A model generated the notes under the pieces. The model was not told where the DNA came from. It worked only from the letters and a program-made list of their open reading frames with translations, and made no database searches. Shown here one piece after another: positions 1 through 6,575 of a stretch of 8,747 nt of DNA. Within the stretch, counting starts at the first letter, position 1; every line of letters begins with the position of its first letter. The stretch comes from JAAYZQ01 sp041300865 (GTDB lineage Bacteria; Chloroflexota; Anaerolineae; JAAYZQ01): the NCBI GenBank assembly GCA_041300865.1, contig JBFYTF010000303.1:1-8747 (forward strand), given 5' to 3'. The translations under genes were made by a program, and so were the position numbers.

Positions 1-1614
1 GCCCTGGCTCTGGTCACGGTGATGATGGGTCATGAGTACGTCGGTAACGCGCTCGACCCCCAAGGCGGGCAGCTGCTCCAGCACGCCGCCCGCGCCAAAA
101 TCGATCAGAACTGCCTCTCGGCCGCAGCGCAGGACGTATACCCGGCACGTGTCGTGATAGCAATACAGGTCAGGGGCGATCTGGAGGAGGGGGGAAGAGG
201 CCTTGCCCTCGCGCCCTGCCACGGGAGAGGGGGAGCCGTCCCCGTTAGCTCCGGGGACGAGAGGCAAAGAGCCCTGTGCCTCACCCGCTTCTGCGAGGAG
301 GGGAGAAGGAGCCTCGCTCGCTGCTTGGGAGAGGGCGTGGGCGATGAGGGGCCGCAGGGCCTCGGCGCCGCTGTGGCGGGGGCGGACGGCCCAGTCCACT
401 GACTCTTGCGCGGCGCGGGCGAGCTGCTGGTGGGGCGCACCCGTCTCCTGGGCGGCCAGCGTCTGCAGGGCCATCGTTCCGGCGCGCTGCCAATGGTCGA
501 GCGACACGAGCCAGGGCAAAAGCTCGGCCCGCAGCGCGACGTTTTCCAGGCGGGTCATGAGGGTGTCGCGGGCATCATCCAGCTCGCCCAGGGACGACGC
601 CAGGCGCTCAGCCGCCTCGTGACGGAGCTTGCTGCTGCCGTTTTGCAGGGCAGCGAGGAGCTCGCCAACAGTGCCTTCCAGCTGCCGAGCGCGGGCAAAC
701 GTGCGCAGGGCCGGGGCGCACGCTGCACCGGCGACCTCGACCAGCGCCGCCTGCCAGGCAGCCTCCGGGTCGTAGCCGGCTGGGTTCGCCAGGTAGGCAG
801 CCAACGTGAGCAGCGGGATCTTGGACGCCTCGGCCTGGAGCATGGGGTTGGCCAGAATGCCCTTGACAGCGTTCGCCAGGTCGGCTGCCCGCCCGCGCAC
901 AGGCTCCAGGTGCAGCTCGAACTGCATGCCCAGGTCGTTGACCGGATAGTTGTCCCAGAGGATGGGTGCCCGCCGGACAGCGGCCGCAAAGCCCCGTACG
1001 TCAGCCGCCGAGATAGCCGGGGAGCAGACCTGTGGCCCGGTGTAAAAGACGTCTATGCCGGGCAGCAGGCAGGCGCCCAGCTCGTGGAGATAGCCGCCAA
1101 AGGGCGGCGTGCCGTGGTACTCGGTCGGGCACATGGCCAGGCTGCAGCCAGGGTCCAGGGAGCGCAGCCAGGCGACCAGCTCGTTGCTCACCGCCGCGTG
1201 GTCCTGGGCAAAGCTGCCATACCGCCGGGCATCCTCGGCGTGCTCGAAACGGGCCGCTACGTCGTCAAAAAAGATGGCGAAATCGCGCACGCCCAGGGCG
1301 TAGAACTGCCGGAACCGTTCGCGGACCAGGGCCAGGTCACCGGGCGAGGCATAGCTCATGGACACGGGGCTGAGGGCGTAGGCGAACCGGACGTCAAGGT
1401 CGTGGGCCAGGGTGACGCTGCGCGCCAGGCCGGCAAGCCTCTGCGGGTCATATGCCTCCCGCCACCGGGCGCGGTGGGCCCGGTCGTTCTTCGGACCGTA
1501 GAGGTAAAAGTTCATGCCGTGGGCGGCCAAGAAGCGCAGCAGGCCTTCCCGCTCGGCAGAGGTGTAGAACGGGCCGTAAAAGCCCTCGACGAGGCCTCGA
1601 ATCTCAAAGCTCAT
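1..1614 (-). CDS. GH84 beta-N-acetylglucosaminidase fused to a metallo-beta-lactamase-fold domain (C-terminus cut by window edge)
   Basis: I checked the frame codon by codon: it is open from the ATG at 1614 to base 1 (538 residues seen). Residues 1 to about 300 are a GH84 catalytic barrel (the family of O-GlcNAcase and bacterial NagJ-type hexosaminidases). Visible motifs are GLVEGFYGPFY (7-17), YGPKNDRAHRARWREAY (39-55), the catalytic Asp pair in FFDD (D117, D118), CPTEYHG, YTGPQVCS and WDNYPVND (220-227). The family uses substrate-assisted catalysis to remove beta-linked N-acetylhexosamine. Residues about 300-430 look helical, like the usual post-catalytic region. A Pro/Gly/Ser-rich linker (about 436-478) leads into an MBL-fold start: VYVLRCGREAVLIDFG, then MTHHHRDQ (528-535). 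No signal peptide is seen, so it is probably cytosolic. The ATG overlaps the kinase stop by 11 bases, and no clear Shine-Dalgarno precedes it, so translational coupling is likely. The GH84 call is firm; the role of the MBL part is unknown. Confidence 0.9.
   Translation of the reverse strand, partial: MSFEIRGLVEGFYGPFYTSAEREGLLRFLAAHGMNFYLYGPKNDRAHRARWREAYDPQRLAGLARSVTLAHDLDVRFAYALSPVSMSYASPGDLALVRERFRQFYALGVRDFAIFFDDVAARFEHAEDARRYGSFAQDHAAVSNELVAWLRSLDPGCSLAMCPTEYHGTPPFGGYLHELGACLLPGIDVFYTGPQVCSPAISAADVRGFAAAVRRAPILWDNYPVNDLGMQFELHLEPVRGRAADLANAVKGILANPMLQAEASKIPLLTLAAYLANPAGYDPEAAWQAALVEVAGAACAPALRTFARARQLEGTVGELLAALQNGSSKLRHEAAERLASSLGELDDARDTLMTRLENVALRAELLPWLVSLDHWQRAGTMALQTLAAQETGAPHQQLARAAQESVDWAVRPRHSGAEALRPLIAHALSQAASEAPSPLLAEAGEAQGSLPLVPGANGDGSPSPVAGREGKASSPLLQIAPDLYCYHDTCRVYVLRCGREAVLIDFGAGGVLEQLPALGVERVTDVLMTHHHRDQSQG
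181..310. repeat. GC-rich palindromic repeat-like segment encoding the GH84-MBL linker
   Basis: The stretch is rich in GGGAGAGGGGGA-type runs and contains a perfect 8-bp inverted repeat, CGTCCCCG (237-244) and CGGGGACG (252-259), around a 7-base loop. On the minus strand it contains TCTCCCCTCCTCGCAGAAGC and CCCTCTCCC, which resemble short intergenic palindromic elements common in GC-rich environmental bacteria. Here it lies inside an open frame and encodes low-complexity sequence between two folded domains. The inverted repeat is seen directly; origin as an inserted mobile-type repeat is inference. Confidence 0.45.
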
Positions 1615-3145
1615 GGTCTGTTGCCAATGCCCGGGCAAGGGGCAGGTATTCGCCTTCGAACAGCTCACGGTACTGCCTGTGGCGCCCGCCGTCGGGTGTG
1701 TAGCGCGCCGCCGGTGGTCCGCCCAACGCCCTCTCTACGTCCTCAATCAGGCCGGCGCCTCGCCCGGCGAGGAGCGCGGCGCCCAGAAGTGTCGCCTCCC
1801 GCTGGGACAGGACCTCGATGGGCACACCCGAGACATCCGCCTTGATCTGCAGCCAGGCCGGCAGGCGTGTGCCACCGCCGACGGCCACGAGCTTCTCGAT
1901 GCTCGTGCCGTTGGCCTCTTCGGCCGCGCGCCGCAGGCGCTCGATCTCGTAGGCGGTGCCCTCAAGCACCGCCTGCACCAGGGCGGTCCGGTCGTGGGCG
2001 GCGCGCAATCCCAGGAAGGCAGCACCGTTCCGGCCGGCACCGCGCCCCTTGCCTGCCAGCTGCGGGAAGTAGAGAATGCCCGTGGGCTGCGGACCGGCCG
2101 CGGCGGCGAGTGCCTCGAGCTCGTCGTAGGACAGGCGGCCGGCAGCCAACACGTCACGGAGCCACTCCAGGCTGCCGCCCGAGTTGGAGAGGGAGCCGAG
2201 CCAGAAGTGGCGGCCCGGCACGACGTGCAGGCCGTAGAGCAGGCCGGACCGGCGCTGAGTCTCGTCCAGGAAGTGCCCCCCGCCGGCGCTCGCGGGCGGC
2301 GGCAGGGCGCCGAGGAGAACTTCGGCGGTACCCATCGAGTCCAGGACCGTCCCCGGAAGCGTGGCGCCAGCAGCCAGGGCGGCACAGACGTGGTCGTGCC
2401 CGGCAATGACCACGGGTGTACCGGCTGCCAGCCCGGAGAGGCTATCGAGAACACCGTCTGTCACGCGCCCGGCGACCGTGCCGCTGGGCAGAGCTGGGGG
2501 AAACAATGCGGGATCCAGGTCCCACAGGCGAAGCCACTCTTCGTCCCAGGTGCGGAGGTCGAGGCGAAAAGCCAGGGTGCGGGCCGCGAGGGTATAGTCG
2601 GTGGCCATCTGGCCGGTGAGACGGTAGGCCAGGTAGTCGGCCACCGATAGCCAGGTGCAGCCGCCCAGGTCCACGCCCATTTCGTCGCGCAGCCACAGGA
2701 GCCGGGCCAGGCCGCTCTTGTAGCCGGGGTGCAGCCCGGTACGGCGAAAGCGCTCTGCTGCCTCGCCGTGGGAGGCGATGCGCGCCGCCTGCCCGGCACT
2801 GGACGTGTCGAACCAGGGCAGGAACGGAGTGCGGGGCCGGCCCGTGCGGCACTCCAGGAGCAGCCCGGTCTCGGCCATGCTGCTGATGCCCACGGCAGCA
2901 ACCTGGCGTGCCGCCTCCCCGGCCTGCGAAGCGCCCCGGCTGGCGACGTCTGCGAGAGCACCGGCCACGGCGGCCCATAGCTCTTCGGGGTCGAAGCAGG
3001 TGGAGGCGGCCGCGCTGTCAGGCCCCAAGCGCGACCGAGGCCTCGGCGCGATGGGGCGCATGGCGATGGCCAGAGCGCTGCCATCGGCGGCAAAGAGGCC
3101 TACCTTGCAGTGCGTCGTGCCGGCGTCGATTGCCAGCAGGTTCAT
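1604..3145 (-). CDS. FGGY-family carbohydrate kinase (xylulokinase-like, substrate unknown)
   Basis: This 513-residue protein has the normal length for an FGGY sugar kinase, a cytosolic enzyme that transfers ATP phosphate to a sugar or polyol. The N-terminal phosphate loop is AIDAGTTHCKVGLF (5-18). PWFDTSS (110-116) sits where the family has its substrate-region W.D motif. The catalytic base is probably D251 in AGHDHVCAAL. The ATP-binding region is AVGGGTRLPAWLQIKADVSG (421-440), with the final helix in REATLLGAALLAG (449-461). The ATG at 3145 starts exactly at the first beta-strand, 8 bases after the racemase-like gene's stop, with only a weak GGGT-type ribosome site, and its own stop lies inside the next gene. 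The context suggests it phosphorylates a sugar released or modified by its operon partners. Segment SSMAETG (88-94) differs from the SSQMHG-type motif of typical xylulokinases, so I do not assign xylulose. The family is certain; the substrate is not. Confidence 0.93.
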   Translation of the reverse strand: MNLLAIDAGTTHCKVGLFAADGSALAIAMRPIAPRPRSRLGPDSAAASTCFDPEELWAAVAGALADVASRGASQAGEAARQVAAVGISSMAETGLLLECRTGRPRTPFLPWFDTSSAGQAARIASHGEAAERFRRTGLHPGYKSGLARLLWLRDEMGVDLGGCTWLSVADYLAYRLTGQMATDYTLAARTLAFRLDLRTWDEEWLRLWDLDPALFPPALPSGTVAGRVTDGVLDSLSGLAAGTPVVIAGHDHVCAALAAGATLPGTVLDSMGTAEVLLGALPPPASAGGGHFLDETQRRSGLLYGLHVVPGRHFWLGSLSNSGGSLEWLRDVLAAGRLSYDELEALAAAAGPQPTGILYFPQLAGKGRGAGRNGAAFLGLRAAHDRTALVQAVLEGTAYEIERLRRAAEEANGTSIEKLVAVGGGTRLPAWLQIKADVSGVPIEVLSQREATLLGAALLAGRGAGLIEDVERALGGPPAARYTPDGGRHRQYRELFEGEYLPLARALATDHEL

Positions 3146-3153
3146 ACTACCCG

Positions 3154-3813
3154 TCAGCGTTCTTCCAGAATCCGCTTCAGTTGCTGCATACCCAGGCGGG
3201 GGCTGGAGAGAAACCTGTCCTGCAGCGAATCAGGCAGGACAGAGACGACGCGAGCCATTGATGCCTGGGCCAGGACGACGATGTCGTTTCGGCCGGCCAG
3301 TTCTTCCAGGGCGGCTGCCAGCAGGCGGTCGTGGCCGTCGCGGTCCCCGGCAGCCAGGCGCTGAAAGGCGGCGTCGACGAGCAGGGGTTCCAGGGCCACG
3401 GTCCGGCCCGCGGCCTCAGCCTTGCCGCGCAGCAGGCGCAGGGTCGGCTCGAGGGTCGTGCGCAGCGTGGCCGCCACGCCGATGCGCTCGCTGCGAGCCA
3501 CGGCCTCTTCGGCCATGGCTTCGTCGATGCGCACGACGGGCAAAGATGTCCGGGCGCGCGCCCGCGGAACCAGCTCGCCCACGGAGGAACAGGCGCTGAG
3601 GACCGCCGCCGCGCCGACCTCCTCGGCGACCTGCACGTAACACAGCCACCGGGCTGCCACCTCCTCCAGGTTGCCGCCGCTGCGCTGGAGTTGGGGCAGG
3701 ATCGAGTCGTCCAGGAAGTTGATCACCTCCCAGTCGGGCAGGATCTCGGCGGCAAGAGTCCGCAGGGGCTCGATGGTGATGGCTGTGGTGTGAATGATGG
3801 CTACGCTGTTCAT
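3154..3813 (-). CDS. Asp/Glu/hydantoin racemase-superfamily protein, one catalytic Cys only
   Basis: This is a 219-residue protein. The frame stays open further upstream inside the previous gene, but the fold begins at MNSVAIIHTTAITI, and this ATG overlaps the upstream stop by one base (TGATG), a classic coupled start. The superfamily includes aspartate, glutamate and hydantoin racemases, maleate isomerase and arylmalonate decarboxylase, built from two pseudo-symmetric halves each normally giving one catalytic Cys. The first is present in VLSACSSVGE (C75). IDEAMAEEAV (96-105) and the RIGVAAT strand (110-116) fit the family. At the equivalent place in the second half the sequence is VLAQASMARV (180-189): no Cys, with Ala184-Ser185 instead. 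The only other Cys is C58 in a helix-like region. A classical two-base racemase is therefore doubtful; an isomerase, decarboxylase or non-racemase role is possible. A position between a glycosidase and a sugar kinase is unusual for an amino-acid racemase. Confidence 0.85.
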   Translation of the reverse strand: MNSVAIIHTTAITIEPLRTLAAEILPDWEVINFLDDSILPQLQRSGGNLEEVAARWLCYVQVAEEVGAAAVLSACSSVGELVPRARARTSLPVVRIDEAMAEEAVARSERIGVAATLRTTLEPTLRLLRGKAEAAGRTVALEPLLVDAAFQRLAAGDRDGHDRLLAAALEELAGRNDIVVLAQASMARVVSVLPDSLQDRFLSSPRLGMQQLKRILEER

Positions 3814-5585
3814 CACGCAGAGCTGCTTTCTAGAGGCTCCCCTGCCGTCCCCTCGGGCGCCGAGGCGGTGGGGGCCAACTGCACGCGATACTCCGTCCAG
3901 ACTTCCTGCAGCAGTCGATAATCCTCGGCTTCCAGGGGCTCCTGGGTTCTGTCGATGTGGCTGGTGTAGTACAGCGAGGGTACGCCCAGGGCCGGCTGAA
4001 GGCGGACGTACTCGCGCCACGTGGCGAGGTCACGGATGGGCCAGTTGTCGGCGTCGATGAGGGCCTCGGGGCAGGCGATGCGTGCCACGCGAGCCCGATG
4101 GGTCATGGCCGCCAGCACGTTGCGGTCGACGTTGATGTCGTTGAGGCGGATCATGTCCACCACGTCGGCCAGGTAGGGGTGCGTGGTGTGGGCAATGATC
4201 AGGGCCTCGGGCTTGACAGCCTTGGCCTCGCCGTGAATGATCCCGAGATAGCGCTTCATCAGCTCCAGACCCCACAACTCGCCGTGGAGGCGAATGCCTG
4301 GGCCGCTTGGGATTCGGGCGGTAAAGTCGATCTTGAAGCCGTCGGCATCATAACCCTCGGGCGAGAGCATGTGGCGCACCGAGCTCCGCAGGTGCGCTTC
4401 GAAGGCGGGGTTGGTCGGGTCGACGGCGATGGGCAGCCCCCCGGCGTTGGTGATGCACTCTGCCGCCGGGACGCCCTCCGGGTCCCAGGCTTTGAGCCAG
4501 AGGAGCACCTTGCGGCCCGCGGTGTGCTGCGCTGCGACAAAGCCAGGCAGGTCGGGCCACTTGTCTGGGTCTGCCAGGTTTTGGCCGTAGTTGAGCTGCC
4601 ACTTGTCGTCGATGACGACCGTGCCGGGACGCAGCCCATGCGCCTCCAGCGTCTGCAGGAACTCCTCGTACAACGGTTGGCGCGCATAATCGGGCGCCTT
4701 GCCATCGACGCGGTGGGCCAGCGCGCACTGGGCGCCCCAGCCACAGAAAAGCGGCTCCTGCCACCAGCGAGGGCCGGCCGCGGCCATGGCGGCCGCCGGA
4801 GGCACGGCGCCCATTGTGCGCAGCGAGTCGACGTGGGCCACGAGCACCTGGTACTCGTTGGGGGCAAAGTAAAAGCCGATCCCCGGCAACCGGTAGCGGC
4901 CCTCCACGGGTTTGTGACCCTCGTAGAAGAGGGACAGGTAGAAACCGGCATCCTGGCCGTTGTAGCGAGCCTCGACGAACGAGTTCTCACCGGGCCGGGC
5001 CTCGATACCCATGCCCAGCCAGCCCTCCGGCGCCTGGAAGGCGAAACAGAAGGGTGGTGGCGTGAAGAACCAGTCGTCCCGGCCGGGCAGAGGCACGCCG
5101 GCCAGGTTGATCGTCGAACAGCTCGCCGGGGCGAAATAGTTCACCTCGCGGGCATTCGGCTCGGGGTTAAAGCCCAGGAGAAAGAGCTGGCCCGACCAGA
5201 AGAATCCGGAGCCCCAGCGCAGCTGGCCCGAATAGTAGCCTCCAAAGTAGTCGACCTCGGCCAGGGAACCTGAGCCCTCGACCTCCACTTCATAAGTGAA
5301 GCCCCGGGGCGTACACCGAAAACTATAGGTCTTGGCATCCCATGCCGAGCTTTTGGCGCGGAGGCGAAACTCAACGAGGTCCGGTTCCTGGCTCACTTGC
5401 CAGGGTTCAATGCTCACGGTGTCATCCCGTCCATGGAGGGGGTGAACGCCGGAAAGGACAAACAGCTCGGCGATCCGCGAGCCATCAGGTCCGGAGATGT
5501 AAACAAACGGCCGGTCTGCCGGAAAGGAGAGGGCATAACTCTCCGCTACGAGCTTGTGACCGTCATGGTCGATTTGTACACGCAT
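3813..5585 (-). CDS. GH31/GH36-type alpha-glycosidase-like TIM-barrel hydrolase, cytosolic
   Basis: This 590-residue protein has an N-terminal beta-rich domain (about 1-265, many aromatic and Gly-rich strands) followed by a barrel. The barrel contains VVIDDKWQLNYG (323-334), a strand with RKVLLWLKAW (358-367), and DGFKIDFTARIP (415-426), where D420 of the K-x-D motif is the expected nucleophile. LIDADNW (509-515) is a candidate acid/base region. The IDDxW and FKxDF motifs occur in the related GH31 and GH36 (alpha-galactosidase) families, which are retaining alpha-glycosidases; I cannot choose between them by eye. No signal peptide is present, so it probably acts on imported oligosaccharide. 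I take the ATG at 5585 (MRVQIDHDGH), preceded by AAGAGGA, although the spacing is very short. An in-frame TTG at 5609 would add eight residues. It is the first gene of the minus-strand operon. The specificity is unknown. Confidence 0.82.
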   Translation of the reverse strand: MRVQIDHDGHKLVAESYALSFPADRPFVYISGPDGSRIAELFVLSGVHPLHGRDDTVSIEPWQVSQEPDLVEFRLRAKSSAWDAKTYSFRCTPRGFTYEVEVEGSGSLAEVDYFGGYYSGQLRWGSGFFWSGQLFLLGFNPEPNAREVNYFAPASCSTINLAGVPLPGRDDWFFTPPPFCFAFQAPEGWLGMGIEARPGENSFVEARYNGQDAGFYLSLFYEGHKPVEGRYRLPGIGFYFAPNEYQVLVAHVDSLRTMGAVPPAAAMAAAGPRWWQEPLFCGWGAQCALAHRVDGKAPDYARQPLYEEFLQTLEAHGLRPGTVVIDDKWQLNYGQNLADPDKWPDLPGFVAAQHTAGRKVLLWLKAWDPEGVPAAECITNAGGLPIAVDPTNPAFEAHLRSSVRHMLSPEGYDADGFKIDFTARIPSGPGIRLHGELWGLELMKRYLGIIHGEAKAVKPEALIIAHTTHPYLADVVDMIRLNDINVDRNVLAAMTHRARVARIACPEALIDADNWPIRDLATWREYVRLQPALGVPSLYYTSHIDRTQEPLEAEDYRLLQEVWTEYRVQLAPTASAPEGTAGEPLESSSA

Positions 5586-5621
5586 TCCTCTTTTCAGTCT
5601 GCTGGGCAACGCCGCCAGAAG

Positions 5622-5639
5622 AACTGCCTCCTCGCAGTT
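5622..5639 (-). promoter_or_regulatory. Small leader hairpin of the minus-strand operon
   Basis: A perfect 6-bp inverted repeat (AACTGC / GCAGTT) lies in the predicted 5' untranslated leader. On the transcript the 6-base loop reads GAGGAG, a Shine-Dalgarno-like sequence. It is about 40 bases upstream of the chosen ATG, too far to serve it directly. A short stem like this may be chance. Confidence 0.25.
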
Positions 5640-5671
5640 GGACTCTCGAAAAGCCGGCCAGCTCTTACGTG

Positions 5672-5692
5672 ATCGATGATAGCATTGATGAT
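5672..5692. repeat. ATYGATGAT direct repeats over the minus promoter
   Basis: ATCGATGAT (5672-5680) and ATTGATGAT (5684-5692) are near-identical 9-mers 12 bp apart, slightly more than one helical turn. They cover the -10 element and part of the spacer of the minus-strand promoter. That is a natural place for a repressor to bind, but no regulator gene is present in the window. Confidence 0.3.
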
Positions 5693-5704
5693 GTGCAGTG
5701 TCAA
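5676..5704 (-). promoter_or_regulatory. Sigma-70 type promoter for the glycosidase-racemase-kinase-GH84 operon
   Basis: Reading on the minus strand, a perfect -35 TTGACA (5704-5699), a 17-base spacer and a -10 TATCAT (5681-5676, 5 of 6) form a near-consensus promoter. Transcription would start near 5669, giving a leader of about 85 bases before the ATG at 5585. It is the only strong promoter I see for the four minus-strand genes. Confidence 0.75.
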
Positions 5705-5750
5705 GTGGTATATAACTTCTGTAGAGTAGGAGTCTTGATTGTCAGGACCT

Positions 5751-5819
5751 GCGCAGGCGCGCCGCGCACTTGCGTTCCCGGGCCGAATGGTGTAGGATCG
5801 CGGCGCGGCGCAGGCGCGC
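5751..5819. repeat. Direct repeat GCGCAGGCGCGC flanking the plus promoter candidate
   Basis: The 12-mer GCGCAGGCGCGC occurs at 5751-5762 and 5808-5819, on either side of the candidate promoter for the HD-like gene. The first copy overlaps a perfect 10-bp palindrome, CCTGCGCAGG (5748-5757). The pair may be an operator or a by-product of GC-rich composition. Confidence 0.3.
5770..5798 (+). promoter_or_regulatory. Candidate promoter of the HD-domain-like gene
   Basis: TTGCGT (5770-5775), a 17-base spacer and TAGGAT (5793-5798) match the consensus at 3 of 6 and 4 of 6 positions, 46 bases before the start codon. A second possibility, TTGATG (5685-5690) and TATATA (5709-5714) with an 18-base spacer, would overlap the minus-strand promoter. 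I prefer the first because of its position, but both are weak. Confidence 0.35.
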
Positions 5820-5844
5820 ACTCATAACTCGTGGAGGAGATGTC

Positions 5845-6393
5845 ATGCGTGAAAGGCTGATGGAGATCTGGCCCGAGATCGAGTGGATCCAGAGTGCAGA
5901 TCTCAAGGAAAAGGTGTACCAGACCTGGGAGTATGCGCTCGAGCACAGCGTACTGACTCCTGATGACTTGCTCACCATCCCCTTCACCCTCTTGGTGAAG
6001 GACTGCAAGGTGACCTTCATGGAGCACAAACGGGCGGTGGTCCACATCGCCGTCGAGTCGGCGCGGGCTATGGCCCGCTTCTTTGGCGACAAGCTGCCGA
6101 TCAACATGGACTACCTTATCGCCGGCGGCATCCTTATCGACGTTGGGAAGCTCATCGAGTACGAGCTGCAGGATGGCCAGGCTGTGGTCGGCCCAACAGG
6201 CAAGCTGCTGCGGCACCCCTTCACCGGCGTGGCCCTGGCCATGCGCTTTGGCCTGCCCGACGCTGTCGTACACACCATCGCCGTTCACTCCCATGAAGGC
6301 GACCTGGGCAAGCGCACGACGGAGGGCTGGATCTTGCATCACGCCGACTTCATGAGCTTTGAGCCGTTCAAACCCGAGACTTTGAGGCTCTAA
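5845..6393 (+). CDS. HD-domain (phosphohydrolase-like) protein with altered HD dyad
   Basis: This is a 182-residue soluble protein. An open frame extends upstream to 5770, but the ATG at 5845 has a strong GGAGGAG (5833-5839) five bases before it and starts the conserved part. The arrangement follows HD-superfamily hydrolases: EHKRAVVHIAVESA (H61), then MDYLIAGGILIDVGKLIEYE (88-107), HPFTGVALAMRFGLP (124-138), HSHEGD (148-153) and HHADFMSF (165-172, D168). Family members normally read LLHDxGK in the second block and bind one or two metals there. Here the codon is ATC, so the dyad is Ile98-Asp99 with the His missing, while H61, D99, H124, H148 and D168 remain. The enzyme may bind one metal, have altered activity, or be a binding protein. 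A terminator follows directly, so it is probably monocistronic. The biological substrate is unknown. Confidence 0.85.
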   Translation: MRERLMEIWPEIEWIQSADLKEKVYQTWEYALEHSVLTPDDLLTIPFTLLVKDCKVTFMEHKRAVVHIAVESARAMARFFGDKLPINMDYLIAGGILIDVGKLIEYELQDGQAVVGPTGKLLRHPFTGVALAMRFGLPDAVVHTIAVHSHEGDLGKRTTEGWILHHADFMSFEPFKPETLRL

Positions 6394-6416
6394 CCTCGTA
6401 CTTCCGAACCTGGCAG

Positions 6417-6450
6417 CGGCCGGGCTCTCGGTAGCCCGGCCGTTCTGTCT
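6417..6450 (+). terminator. Rho-independent-type terminator after the HD-like gene
   Basis: A perfect 10-bp stem, CGGCCGGGCT (6417-6426) and AGCCCGGCCG (6433-6442), closes a 6-base loop and is followed by TTCTGTCT. It begins 24 bases after the TAA stop. The T-tract is imperfect, but the stem is very stable. The hairpin is flanked by two copies of CTGGCAG (6410-6416 and 6449-6455). Confidence 0.7.
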
Positions 6451-6477
6451 GGCAGCCCCTTCTCTTCGTCGGGCAAA

Positions 6478-6526
6478 GGTATATCCTCTTCTGTATCTTG
6501 CTCCTATATCCTGGTATATGGACAAT
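6478..6526 (+). promoter_or_regulatory. AT-rich region upstream of the tandem-repeat lipoprotein, probable promoter zone
   Basis: This short AT-rich island holds TATATCCT twice (6480-6487 and 6505-6512, 25 bp apart) and GGTATATGG. TTGCTC (6498-6503) and GACAAT (6521-6526) have 17-base spacing but match the consensus poorly. Since a terminator lies just upstream, the next gene needs a promoter here; I cannot fix its exact position. Confidence 0.3.
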
Positions 6527-6575
6527 TCGGCCCCCATGCGATATGCTTGCAGCATAAGGACCGGAGGAGCAAGAA

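Noticed and set aside
406..1845. A 479-codon open frame on the plus strand, opposite the GH84 and kinase genes
   Set aside because: It lies antisense to two genes with clear catalytic motifs; its translation is low-complexity Gly/Gln/Val/Arg sequence with no recognisable family, as expected from GC-rich shadow frames.
1613..2650. A 345-codon plus-strand open frame opposite the kinase
   Set aside because: Fully antisense to the FGGY kinase, no motif, no ribosome site in sensible context.
3957..5273. A 438-codon plus-strand open frame opposite the GH31/36-type glycosidase
   Set aside because: Antisense shadow of a well-supported gene; Gly/Val/His-rich translation without domain signals.
5586..5609. 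Eight-residue N-terminal extension of the GH31/36-type glycosidase from a TTG at 5609
   Set aside because: TTG is a rarer start, there is no well-spaced ribosome site before it, and the extra residues add no recognisable element; not excluded.
6410..6455. CTGGCAG copies on both sides of the terminator hairpin, as target-site duplication of a small inserted element
   Set aside because: Seven bases are too few, and the inner part is simply a terminator hairpin without any further element structure.
6503..6521. CCTATATCC and GGTATATGG as an inverted-repeat operator
   Set aside because: The outer bases pair but the central TATAT cores do not pair with each other, so the dyad symmetry is poor.
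5701..6555. A 284-codon minus-strand open frame across the HD-like gene and the divergent promoter region
   Set aside because: It would cover the terminator, the HD-like gene and both promoter candidates and shows no recognisable motif.
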